From assembly GCA_005502875.1 (NCBI GenBank), contig SCMV01000011.1, positions 28,304 to 92,303 of the forward strand: a stretch of 64,000 nt of DNA, given 5' to 3'. The translations under genes and the position numbers were made by a program. Shown here piece after piece: positions 26,237 to 34,168 of the stretch. This stretch comes from Comamonadaceae bacterium 2PF. Its GTDB lineage: Bacteria; Pseudomonadota; Gammaproteobacteria; Burkholderiales; Burkholderiaceae_C. The notes beneath the pieces are model-generated. The model was not told the origin of the DNA, searched no databases, and saw only the letters and a program-made list of their open reading frames with translations. How positions within the stretch are numbered: the stretch's first letter is position 1; the number at the start of each line of letters is the position of its first letter.

Positions 26237-27529
26237 TCACTGGCCATCGCGCCGCAGGTTCTCGGCCTCGATCTCCTCCTGGATGTGGCCCCACTGGCGC
26301 ATGAACTCGCGCCGCGCCACCTCGAAACAACCCACGCCTGTGATGAGCAGGAACACCGCTCCCACCCAGGCATCGACCCCGCGCGTGTCCAGCATCACAC
26401 CCATGAAGCTCATCTCAGGGCCCAGGGCCTCGTTGAGCTTGATGTGGTAGACCATCTCGACCATCACGGCCAGGCCCAGGATCACGGTCAGGCCCGTGCC
26501 GGCCAAAGCCAGGTAGCTCGTCCACAGCTTGCGCAGGAAGCCATAGGCCGCCACGCGCAGGTTCATCATGATCAAGCTGGAAATGCCGCCCGGTGCGTAC
26601 ATCACCATCAGCAGGAAGAACACACCCAGGTAGAGCAGCCAGGCCTTGGTCAGCTCCGACAGCAGCACCGTGGCCAGCACCATCAGCACCGCGCCAATGA
26701 TGGGCCCGAAGAAGAACAGCGCCCCACCCAGGAAGGTGAACAGCAGGTAGGCGCCCGAGCGATGCGCCCCCACCACCTCGGCCGTGACGATCTCGAAGTT
26801 GATCGTGTACAAGCCACCGGCGATGCCCGCAAAGAAGCCCGCGATCATGAAGGCGATGTAGCGCACGCGCTGCGTGTCGTAACCAATGAACTCGACGCGC
26901 TCCGGGTTGTCGCGCACCGCGTTGAGCATGCGCCCCAGCGGGGTCTGCGTGAACGCGAACATCAGCGCCGTGCACACGAAGCAATAGAACGCGATGAGGT
27001 AGTAGACCTGGGTCTGCGGCCCGAAGGTGATGCCCATGACAGGCTCGCCCACCACGCGGTTGCTCGAAACCCCGCCTTCACCGCCGAAGAACTCCGGCAG
27101 CATCAGCGACATCGACCACACCAGCTCGCCCACGCCCAGCGTGATCATGGCGAAGGTGTTGCCGGACTTCTTGGTGCTGACCGCGCCCAGCAGCGCCGCC
27201 ACGAGCAGCCCCGCCAGCCCGCCCACGATGGGGATCAGGCTGACCGGGATGGCCCACTCGCCAGCACCCACCTTGTTGAGCGTGTGGATGGCGGCGAAGG
27301 AGCCCAGGCCCGAGTAAACGGCGTGCCCGAAGGAGAGCATGCCCCCCTGCCCGAGCAGCATGTTGTAGGACAGGCAGACGACGATGCCGATGCCCATTTG
27401 CGTGAGCATGGTCATGGCCAGGCTGCTGGTGAACAGCTTGGGGGCCACCAGCAGGACGAGGGCGAACAGCGACCACAGGATGATGCGGCCGACGTTCCAG
27501 GGTCGGAAGGTATAGGCTTGTGATGACAT
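26237..27529 (-). CDS. livM: Branched-chain amino acid-type ABC permease LivM
   Basis: A 430-aa inner-membrane permease, longer than typical LivM (~330-420). It has around ten hydrophobic segments and the family motif LSYNMLLGQGGMLSFGHAVYSGLG. The cytoplasmic loop contacting the ATPases carries FAFTQTPLGRMLNAVRDNPERVEFIGYD. About 60 C-terminal residues extend beyond the core, including a further TM and a charged tail. It is 4 nt downstream of livH. Confidence 0.93.
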   Translation of the reverse strand: MSSQAYTFRPWNVGRIILWSLFALVLLVAPKLFTSSLAMTMLTQMGIGIVVCLSYNMLLGQGGMLSFGHAVYSGLGSFAAIHTLNKVGAGEWAIPVSLIPIVGGLAGLLVAALLGAVSTKKSGNTFAMITLGVGELVWSMSLMLPEFFGGEGGVSSNRVVGEPVMGITFGPQTQVYYLIAFYCFVCTALMFAFTQTPLGRMLNAVRDNPERVEFIGYDTQRVRYIAFMIAGFFAGIAGGLYTINFEIVTAEVVGAHRSGAYLLFTFLGGALFFFGPIIGAVLMVLATVLLSELTKAWLLYLGVFFLLMVMYAPGGISSLIMMNLRVAAYGFLRKLWTSYLALAGTGLTVILGLAVMVEMVYHIKLNEALGPEMSFMGVMLDTRGVDAWVGAVFLLITGVGCFEVARREFMRQWGHIQEEIEAENLRRDGQ

Positions 27530-27533
27530 GTGT

Positions 27534-28556
27534 TTACTCCTCGCGCGTGCCCAGCAGGCCCTTGGGTCTGAAGATCAGGATCAGCACCAGGAGGAGGTAA
27601 GGCAGGATCGGCGCCATCTGCGACACCGAGATCTTGAGCAACGGGTACGCCCAGTGTTCAAAGTCGATCGGGCTGCCCAGCTTCTCGAGCAGGGTCAGGC
27701 CAGAGACGTCGATCACCACGGCGAAGGTCTGGATCAGGCCGATGATCAGCGAGGCCAGGAAGGCGCCGGCCAGCGAGCCCATGCCCCCGACCACCACCAC
27801 CACGAAGATGATGGCGCCCACCGAGGCGGCCATGTTGGGCTCGGTCACGAAGGCGTTGCCGCCGATCACGCCGGCCAGGCCGGCCAGCGCACAGCCGCCG
27901 CCGAAGACGCCCATCATCACGCGCGGCACGTTGTGGCCCAGCGCCTGTGTCATGTCCGGGTGGGTGAGCGCTGCCTGGATGATCAGGCCGATGCGGGTGC
28001 GCGTCAGCAGCAGCCACAAAGAGCCGAGCATGAACAGCGCCACCAAGGCCATGAACCCACGGTAGATCGGGAACTGCGTGCAGCTGTTGCCTGCCGTGGC
28101 ACACAGCGCGGCATCGCCGGCACCGGCCATCCAGCTCAGGCCCTGGTCCTTCACGCTGGCCAGCGTGAACAGCGGGCCGCTGAGCGACTCGGGCACACGG
28201 TAGTCAACGTTGGCAGGCCCCCAGACCAGGCGCACCACCTCGAGCACGACGTAAGACAGGCCGAACGTCACCAGCAGCTCGGGCACGTGTCCATACACGT
28301 GCACCTTGCGCAAGCTGTAGCGCTCGAAGGCCGCCCCCAGCAGGCCCACCAACAGCGGCGAGAGCACGAGCGAGGGGAAGAAGCCGATGATGCCTGTCAG
28401 CGCATAAGCGATGTAGGCCCCCAGCATGTAGAAACTGGTGTGCGCGAAGTTGAGCACACCCATCATGCTGAAGATCAGGGTCAGGCCCGAGCTCAGCATG
28501 AACAGCAGCAGCCCGTAGCTGATGCCGTTCAGAAAGAAGACGAAGAAGGTTTCCAT
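27534..28556 (-). CDS. livH: Branched-chain amino acid-type ABC permease LivH
   Basis: A 340-aa permease starting METFFVFFLNGISYGLLLFMLSSGLTLIFSMMGVLNFAH, the standard LivH N-terminus. It has several TM helices and the permease motif around LTRTRIGLIIQAALTHPDM. A periplasmic loop between ~120 and 170 is longer than usual and contains two Cys that may pair. It follows livK across 198 nt containing a strong hairpin, so its expression relative to livK is probably set there. Confidence 0.93.
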   Translation of the reverse strand: METFFVFFLNGISYGLLLFMLSSGLTLIFSMMGVLNFAHTSFYMLGAYIAYALTGIIGFFPSLVLSPLLVGLLGAAFERYSLRKVHVYGHVPELLVTFGLSYVVLEVVRLVWGPANVDYRVPESLSGPLFTLASVKDQGLSWMAGAGDAALCATAGNSCTQFPIYRGFMALVALFMLGSLWLLLTRTRIGLIIQAALTHPDMTQALGHNVPRVMMGVFGGGCALAGLAGVIGGNAFVTEPNMAASVGAIIFVVVVVGGMGSLAGAFLASLIIGLIQTFAVVIDVSGLTLLEKLGSPIDFEHWAYPLLKISVSQMAPILPYLLLVLILIFRPKGLLGTREE

Positions 28557-28681
28557 GTCAGGCAGACGTGACGCATGCCGACGGGATCTCCGGGCATGCA
28601 GGGCCCTGGCGGCGGCGACCGCGCGAGAGCCGGGAGACCCACCCAGCCGGTCAGGCCAGGCGAGCCACTTCGAACACAAAA

Positions 28682-28716
28682 CGACCGATCGCCCCCAAGC
28701 AGGAAACGATCGGTCG
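28682..28716 (-). promoter_or_regulatory. Hairpin between livK and livH
   Basis: CGACCGATCG (28682-28691) and CGATCGGTCG (28707-28716) form a perfect 10-bp stem with a 15-nt loop in the 198-nt gap between the binding-protein gene and livH. No T-run follows on the - strand, so it is not a full terminator. Such hairpins after binding-protein genes commonly protect the upstream mRNA and lower permease expression; that role is inferred here. Confidence 0.6.
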
Positions 28717-28754
28717 GGTACTTCTCAAGGCGAGCCAGCCTCAGAGATGACGCA

Positions 28755-29990
28755 TCACGAAGGACGCTTCATCTGACAAGAGGTCGGCGTGCTCGAGACG
28801 TAGGCATCGAAGGCCTTGACGGGCACGAAGGTCATGCCGGTCTTCTCGACGTCGTACGTGTTCTTGGCGTCCAGCGGCGCCCACTGCGCGATGAACAGCG
28901 GCTGCTGCAGTTGGTGGTCGGTTTTGCGCATCTCGACCTCACCGTTGAAGGACTTGAACTTCATGCCCTCCATGGCCTTGGCCACCTTGACCGGGTCGGT
29001 CGACTTGGCATTGGCCATGCCCTGCGCCAGCATCGTCAGCGAGGTGTAGGTGGCCTGCGAGTAGTAATCGTCGTTGAAACGCTTCTTGAACTCGCTGACC
29101 AGCTGCCCAGCGGTACCACCCAGGTTGTAGTGACCGTAGCCGACCTGGAACACGCGGCCATCGGCGGCCTTGCCCAGTGCCGTCGGCGTGCCGCCGAAGT
29201 TGGCGTAGTAGGTGTAGAACTTGGCGGTCAGGCCCGCGTCGTTGGCGGCCTTGACCAGCAAGGCCAGGTCGGAGCCCCAGTTGCCGGTGATGACCGTGTC
29301 GGCACCCGAGGCCTTGATCTTGGCCACGTAGGGCGCGAAGTCACGCACCTGTGCCAGCGGGTGCAGGTCGTCGCCCACCACTTGCACATCGGGGCGCTTG
29401 CGCTTGAGGTTTTCCTTGGCGTACTTGGACACCTGCTGTCCGTGCGCGTAGTTCTGGTTGATCAGGTAGACCTTCTGGATGTCCTTCTGGTCCTTCATGA
29501 AGGTGGTCATGGCCTCCATCTTCATGGACGTGTCCGCATCCAGGCGGAAGTGCCAGAAGCTGCACTTGCTGTTCGTCAGGTCCGGATCGACCGCAGCGTA
29601 GTTCAGGAAAACGACTTCCTTGCCAGGGTTGCGCTCGTTGTGCTTGTTGATGGCGTCCACCAGCGCGCCTGCGGCACCGGAGCCCAGGCCCTGCACGACG
29701 TAGCGCACGCCCTGGTCAACGGCCGACTTCAAAGCGTTGAGGGATTCAGCGGGGCTCAGCTTGTTGTCGATGCTGATGATTTCGAACTTCACGCCGGCGG
29801 GATTGCTGGCGTTGAGCTTCTCTGCGACGAACTGGTAGCTCTTGAGCTGGTTCTGGCCCACGCTGGCCATCAGGCCCGAGAGGGGGTCGATCCAGGCGAC
29901 CTTGACGGTCTCGCCTTTCTGGGCCAGGGCGGCACCGGCGGTCAGGGAAGTCATGACCAGCACGCTCAGTGCACGAACGGGGAATCTCAT
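28755..29990 (-). CDS. livK: Liv-type ABC transporter substrate-binding protein
   Basis: A 411-aa periplasmic protein with signal peptide MRFPVRALSVLVMTSLTAGAALAQ (cleavage after about residue 23). The mature protein starts KGETVKVAWIDPLSGLMASVGQNQ, as in Leu/Ile/Val-binding family members. The ribosome site AAGGAG lies 7 nt before ATG 29990. Genes of this subgroup often sit beside acyl-CoA ligases and bind aromatic or aliphatic acids or amides rather than amino acids. The adjacent acyl-CoA ligase and beta-oxidation genes suggest a carboxylic acid ligand, which is unproven. It heads livKHMGF. Confidence 0.92.
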   Translation of the reverse strand: MRFPVRALSVLVMTSLTAGAALAQKGETVKVAWIDPLSGLMASVGQNQLKSYQFVAEKLNASNPAGVKFEIISIDNKLSPAESLNALKSAVDQGVRYVVQGLGSGAAGALVDAINKHNERNPGKEVVFLNYAAVDPDLTNSKCSFWHFRLDADTSMKMEAMTTFMKDQKDIQKVYLINQNYAHGQQVSKYAKENLKRKRPDVQVVGDDLHPLAQVRDFAPYVAKIKASGADTVITGNWGSDLALLVKAANDAGLTAKFYTYYANFGGTPTALGKAADGRVFQVGYGHYNLGGTAGQLVSEFKKRFNDDYYSQATYTSLTMLAQGMANAKSTDPVKVAKAMEGMKFKSFNGEVEMRKTDHQLQQPLFIAQWAPLDAKNTYDVEKTGMTFVPVKAFDAYVSSTPTSCQMKRPS

Positions 29991-30165
29991 TGCTTTCTCC
30001 TTTAGTCGAGGCTCACAGCCGAACACAATTTACCCCCCTTGCCTTGGGGGTCGCTTCAGGGATGACCCGCAACAACACACACTTCAAACGAACGTTCGGA
30101 CGCCTTCATTGCAGAAACGGTCATCGGCCGGAGATGCCGATCAAATGGGGCATTGCGGGCGATGA

Positions 30166-30201
30166 ACAAAAAAAGGACCACCCCTTTCGGAATGGTCCTT
30201 T
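30166..30201 (-). terminator. Intrinsic terminator after the acyl-CoA ligase gene
   Basis: On the - strand AAAGGACCA (from 30201) pairs with TGGTCCTTT (to 30172) around a 12-nt loop. The 3' arm runs into a tract of seven T residues, the classic Rho-independent layout. It ends the ligase transcript ~75 nt after its stop and separates it from the liv operon promoter. The remaining stretch to livK holds only a 10-nt palindrome at 30089-30098. Confidence 0.85.
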
Positions 30202-30276
30202 CAGCGCACACGACAACGCATGCGATGGCATCCACGAGGCCACCCAGTGACCTCGCTCAAGCTGTCATCAACAAGC

Positions 30277-31908
30277 TCAAGCAGTGGGCAGCTGGTGCTC
30301 CTTGAAGCGCTCGCGCAGTTGCAACTTCGAGATCTTGCCGGTCGCCGTGTGAGGGATCTCATCGACGAACACCACGTCATCCGGCGTTTGCCACTTCGGG
30401 ATCTTGCCTTCGTAGAAAGCGATGAGCTCTTGCACCGACACCTCGGCGCCCGGCTTCTTGACCACCACCATCAGCGGGCGCTCGTCCCACTTGGGGTGGA
30501 AGCAGGCGATGGCCGCCGCCTCGTGCACCGCAGGGTGGGCCATCAGCACGTTCTCCAGGTCGATGGAGCTGATCCACTCGCCACCCGACTTGATCACGTC
30601 CTTGGAGCGGTCGGTGATCTGCATGTAGCCATCGGCATCGATGGTGGCCACGTCACCCGTGGGGAACCAGCCGTCGTGCAGCGGCGACTTGTCCATGTTG
30701 AAGTAGCTGTTGATGACCCAGTGACCGCGCACCTCCAGGTCACCAGCGGCCTTGCCGTCCCAGGGCAGCACCTTGCCATCGCCATCGACGATGCGCATGT
30801 CCACACCGAACACCGACTTGCCCTGCTTCTCCAGCAGCTTTTGCTTGTTTTCGGTGGACCACTCGGCGTGCTTGGTCTTGAGGCGACCCAGCGTGCCCAA
30901 AGGCGACATCTCGGTCATGCCCCAGGCGTGGATGACTTCAACACCGTACTCGTTCTCGAAGGCGCGGATCATCGCGGGCGGGCAGGCCGCACCACCGATG
31001 ACCGTGCTCTTGAAGGTGCTGAACTTCAGGCCGTTGGCCTTGACGTGGTTGAGCAGACCCAGCCAGATGGTCGGCACACCGGCCGACATCGTGACCTTCT
31101 CTTCTTCGAAGAGGTTGTACAGCGAGGCGCCATCAAGGTGGTGGCCGGGCATCACCAGCTTGCAGCCCACCATCGCGGCGGCATAAGGTAGGCCCCATGC
31201 GTTGACGTGGAACATGGGCACCACCGGCAGCACCGTGTCGGTGGCCTTCAGGCACATGGCATCAGGCAAGGCGGCGGCGAACGCGTGCAGCACGGTCGAG
31301 CGGTGCGAGTAGACGGCGCCCTTGGGGTTGCCGGTCGTGCCCGAGGTGTAGCAGATGCTGGCAGCGGCGTTCTCGTCGAACGAGGGCCACTGGTAGTTGC
31401 CATCTTCGGCGGCCAGCAGCTCTTCGTAGCAATGCAGGTTCTGGAGCGCCGACTCCTTGGGCATGTGTTCGCGCCCGCACATCAGCACCACGTGCTTGAG
31501 CGTGGGCAGCATGGACGCCAGCTTCTCGACCAGCGGGAAGATGTTGAGGTCAACGAAGATGACCTGGTCTTGCGCGTCGTTGGCGATCCAGGCCACCTGC
31601 TGCGGGAACAGGCGCGGGTTGATGGTGTGGCACACGCGCTGCGAGCCCGACACCGCGTAATAGATCTCGAGGTGGCGGTAGCCGTTCCAGGCCAGCGTGC
31701 CGACGCGCTCGCCGGCCTTGACGCCCAGGCGTTCCAGGGCCTGGGCCAGCTTGCGCGAACGCAGCTCGACCTCGGCCCAGGTGGTGCGATGCATGTCGCC
31801 CTCGACGCGCTTGGAAACGATCTCGGTGTCGCCGTTGTGGCGCGCTGCGTGGGTCAGCAACGACGAGATCAGCAGGGGCATGTGCATCATCTGGCCCATC
31901 AGGCTCAT
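30277..31908 (-). CDS. AMP-dependent acyl-CoA ligase (fatty acid-CoA synthetase)
   Basis: A 543-aa ANL-superfamily ligase. P-loop [20 protein letters not shown] near residue 185; A5/A7 regions [12 protein letters not shown] and [21 protein letters not shown]; hinge [17 protein letters not shown]; catalytic Lys in [15 protein letters not shown] near the C-terminus. It activates a carboxylic acid to its CoA thioester through an acyl-AMP. Length and motifs match medium/long-chain and 3-methylmercaptopropionyl-CoA type ligases. It is transcribed alone, with the palindrome at 31962-31985 upstream and a terminator downstream, and presumably primes substrates for the FadB/AcdH operon. Confidence 0.94.
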   Translation of the reverse strand: MSLMGQMMHMPLLISSLLTHAARHNGDTEIVSKRVEGDMHRTTWAEVELRSRKLAQALERLGVKAGERVGTLAWNGYRHLEIYYAVSGSQRVCHTINPRLFPQQVAWIANDAQDQVIFVDLNIFPLVEKLASMLPTLKHVVLMCGREHMPKESALQNLHCYEELLAAEDGNYQWPSFDENAAASICYTSGTTGNPKGAVYSHRSTVLHAFAAALPDAMCLKATDTVLPVVPMFHVNAWGLPYAAAMVGCKLVMPGHHLDGASLYNLFEEEKVTMSAGVPTIWLGLLNHVKANGLKFSTFKSTVIGGAACPPAMIRAFENEYGVEVIHAWGMTEMSPLGTLGRLKTKHAEWSTENKQKLLEKQGKSVFGVDMRIVDGDGKVLPWDGKAAGDLEVRGHWVINSYFNMDKSPLHDGWFPTGDVATIDADGYMQITDRSKDVIKSGGEWISSIDLENVLMAHPAVHEAAAIACFHPKWDERPLMVVVKKPGAEVSVQELIAFYEGKIPKWQTPDDVVFVDEIPHTATGKISKLQLRERFKEHQLPTA

Positions 31909-31961
31909 GGAAACCTCCGAGGAAACGGCTCAAAGAAAGACAAACTGGTGTGGCACCCTCA

Positions 31962-31985
31962 ATCTGATAACAACAGATATCAGAT
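31962..31985. promoter_or_regulatory. Operator-like palindrome upstream of the acyl-CoA ligase
   Basis: ATCTGATA (31962-31969) and TATCAGAT (31978-31985) form a perfect 8-bp inverted repeat with an 8-nt spacer, 54-77 nt before the ligase start, in a locally AT-rich stretch. Its size fits a dimeric HTH repressor such as TetR. The regulator is not identified; the TetR gene at 32698 is the nearest candidate. Confidence 0.5.
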
Positions 31986-32081
31986 GCACCCAGAAATCAT
32001 AGACGGCCGAGCACGTGCGATTTCGCGACCAGCGCCAGGGAATACCCGCATGGCGCATGCCCACCCTGCGCGTGAACTGAA

Positions 32082-32522
32082 TCAATCGGGCGACTGAAGC
32101 CGCTTCAAAGCCTGAAGAAACGCCTCGGGCAAGTTCGTGGGCCTGCGCTCCTGGCGGTCCACGTAGACGTGCACGAAGTGCCCACAAGCCGCGCTCATCG
32201 CCTCACCCTGCTCAAACAGGCCAATTTCGTAACGCACGCTGCTCTTGCCGACGTGGGCCACGCGGATGCCGGCCTCGACGTTGCGCGGAAAGGCCAATGG
32301 CGCGAAGTAATTGCAATGCGTCTCGATGACCAGGCCGATCACCTCGCCCTCGTGGATGTCGAGCACGCCCGCTTCGATCAGGTAACGGTTCACCGCCGTG
32401 TCGAAGTAGCTGTAATAGGTGACGTTGTTGACGTGCCCATAGACGTCGTTGTCCATCCACCGCGTGGTGATGGTGCTGAAGTGGGCATAGGCCTCGCGGG
32501 GCTGGGGTTGAGGGCGGTTCAT
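32082..32522 (-). CDS. Acyl-CoA thioesterase, 4-hydroxybenzoyl-CoA thioesterase-like (YbgC/FadM type)
   Basis: A 146-aa hotdog thioesterase. The catalytic Asp motif [24 protein letters not shown] is near residue 24 and the second part [31 protein letters not shown] follows the family. It hydrolyses acyl-CoA or aryl-CoA esters. It is divergent from the TetR gene, with the small palindrome 32587-32607 between them, so it is probably regulated by that TetR protein. Confidence 0.9.
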   Translation of the reverse strand: MNRPQPQPREAYAHFSTITTRWMDNDVYGHVNNVTYYSYFDTAVNRYLIEAGVLDIHEGEVIGLVIETHCNYFAPLAFPRNVEAGIRVAHVGKSSVRYEIGLFEQGEAMSAACGHFVHVYVDRQERRPTNLPEAFLQALKRLQSPD

Positions 32523-32586
32523 GCCGAAACCATAACCGATCAGGCCGCCCGTCGGCGTTGACCTGTTTCGGTGGCGACAGCTACAT

Positions 32587-32607
32587 TAATGACCCAAGAG
32601 TCAGTTA
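32587..32607. promoter_or_regulatory. Operator-like inverted repeat in thioesterase-tetR divergent region
   Basis: TGAC (32590-32593) and GTCA (32600-32603) are spaced by 6 nt. Symmetry continues outward as TAA and GTTA with one unpaired base, giving TAA-TGAC...GTCA-GTTA. TetR repressors commonly bind such sites in their own divergent promoter region. The arms are short, so this is tentative. Confidence 0.38.
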
Positions 32608-32697
32608 TTTGCCAACCGCTTGAAACGAGTCCAGCCCCCCGTTGGCGGCGCCCTGCCCACCGACCCGCCCGCTACAGGCTGCCCGCTGAGCGAAGCC

Positions 32698-33351
32698 ATG
32701 GCCGCGCTCAGCCAGGCCTTGCCACGCGGCCGACAGCGCCGCAAAGCCGCGCGCCCGCAAGAATTGCTGGACGCAGCCCTCGACCTTTTCGTTGAAAAAG
32801 GACTGGCCGCCACGCGCGCCGAAGAAGTGGCCCACCGGGCGGGCGTCTCCAAGGGCACGCTCTACCTGTACTACCCCAGCAAGGACGAGCTCTTCAAGGC
32901 CGTGGTGCGCGCGCACCTGATCGACGCCATCAGCGCCGGTGACGAGCTCGCCGATCACTTCGAGGGCTCCACTTCGGAGTTGCTGCGCCTGCTGGCCGAG
33001 ACCTGGTGGACCAAGGTGGGCTCGTCGAAGGCCGCCGGCCTGCTGCTGCTCATCATGAGCGAGGCCCGCGCATTCCCGGATGTCGCGCAGTTCTACCTCG
33101 ACGAGGTGGTGGCTCCCAGCCACACCTTGTTGTCGCGCGTGATCCGGCGCGGCATCCAGCGTGGCGAGTTCAGAGACATGGACGTCACCTCCGTGGTCCA
33201 CGGGCTGATCGCCCCGGCGCAATTCCTCATCCTTTATCGCCAATGCACCTCGGTGTGCTCGTCCAACCCCGCGCCGCTGGACCCACAGCGCTTCATGCAC
33301 ACCCAGATCGAGCTGATCCTCAAAGGCCTGGAGCACCCACCGCAGTCGTGA
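32698..33351 (+). CDS. TetR/AcrR family transcriptional regulator
   Basis: A 217-aa TetR protein from ATG 32698 (MAALSQALPRGRQRRKA); a TTG at 32620 would add 26 residues. The DNA-binding domain is ARPQELLDAALDLFVEKGLAATRAEEVAHRAGVSKGTLYLYYPSKDELFKAVV (about 18-70), with the HTH at VSKGTLYLYY. The C-terminal ligand domain is all helical. Neighbours (thioesterase, acyl-CoA ligase, beta-oxidation) suggest that it senses an acyl-CoA or fatty acid. The following gene (33469) has its own start region. Confidence 0.9.
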   Translation: MAALSQALPRGRQRRKAARPQELLDAALDLFVEKGLAATRAEEVAHRAGVSKGTLYLYYPSKDELFKAVVRAHLIDAISAGDELADHFEGSTSELLRLLAETWWTKVGSSKAAGLLLLIMSEARAFPDVAQFYLDEVVAPSHTLLSRVIRRGIQRGEFRDMDVTSVVHGLIAPAQFLILYRQCTSVCSSNPAPLDPQRFMHTQIELILKGLEHPPQS

Positions 33352-33468
33352 AGCCGACACAAATGCCGCCCCGCGCGACGGCAATCCACCCCGAGTCGGG
33401 TGGGTCTTCTTAAAATCTCAGTTTTCCCCGGATACCTTCCCCTTACCGTCTCCCGTAGGATGCCCAGC

Positions 33469-34122
33469 ATGAACGTCGAACAAGCCCGCTTCAACATGAT
33501 CGAGCAACAGATCCGCCCCTGGGATGTCCTGGACACCTCGGTGCTGGAGCTGCTGTCGGCCGTGCGACGCGAAGACTTCGTCCCCGCCGCACACCAGGCT
33601 CAGGCCTTCATGGACCTGGAGCTGCCCCTGGGCGGTGGCCGCAGCCTGCTGGCTCCGCGCGTCGAAGCCCGCCTGGTGCAAGACCTCAACCTGAGCAAGC
33701 GCGACACCGTGCTGCAGGTGGGCGCGGCCACCGGCTACGTCACCGCCTTGCTGGCCCGCAAGGCCCAACGCGTGATCGGCCTGGAAGCCGATGCCGCACT
33801 GGCCTCTCAGGCCCGAGCCAACCTGCGCAAGGCCGGCGTGAACAACGCCGAAATCGTGCAGACCGACGGCACATCAGGCCTCGCCTCGCAAGGCCCGTTC
33901 GACGCGATTTTGCTTTGTGGCTCGCTCGCCGAGGCACCTCAAGCCCTGCTCGACCAGGTCAAGGTCGGCGGGCGCCTGCTGGCCATCCTCGGCCAGGAAC
34001 CGGTCATGCAGGCCACGCTGTTCACCCGCGTGGCCGCCAGTCAGTTCAGCCGCCAGGAGCTGTTCGACACCGTGGCAGCCCGGCTGCCAGGTTTTGCGGA
34101 GCCCAGCCGCTTCAAGTTCTGA
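33469..34122 (+). CDS. Protein-L-isoaspartate O-methyltransferase-like protein
   Basis: A 217-aa PCMT-family methyltransferase. N-terminal MNVEQARFNMIEQQIRPWDV and RREDFVPAAHQAQAFMDLELPLGGG; SAM-binding motif I is VLQVGAATGYVTALLARKA (about 85-105) in place of the usual VLEIGTGSGY. The isoaspartate-loop region reads GGGRSLLAPR rather than the canonical GQTISQPY, so repair activity is not assured. ATG 33469 has AGGA 10 nt upstream. It sits directly before a TolC-type gene, the order seen in other Burkholderiales. Confidence 0.82.
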   Translation: MNVEQARFNMIEQQIRPWDVLDTSVLELLSAVRREDFVPAAHQAQAFMDLELPLGGGRSLLAPRVEARLVQDLNLSKRDTVLQVGAATGYVTALLARKAQRVIGLEADAALASQARANLRKAGVNNAEIVQTDGTSGLASQGPFDAILLCGSLAEAPQALLDQVKVGGRLLAILGQEPVMQATLFTRVAASQFSRQELFDTVAARLPGFAEPSRFKF

Positions 34123-34168
34123 CCCATCGCGGTCACCCCCCTCGCGCTACCCACTTCAAGGATCGAAG

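Noticed and set aside
30089..30098. 10-nt palindrome CGAACGTTCG upstream of livK
   Set aside because: A single 10-bp palindrome is expected dozens of times by chance in 64 kb. No second site or known consensus supports it.
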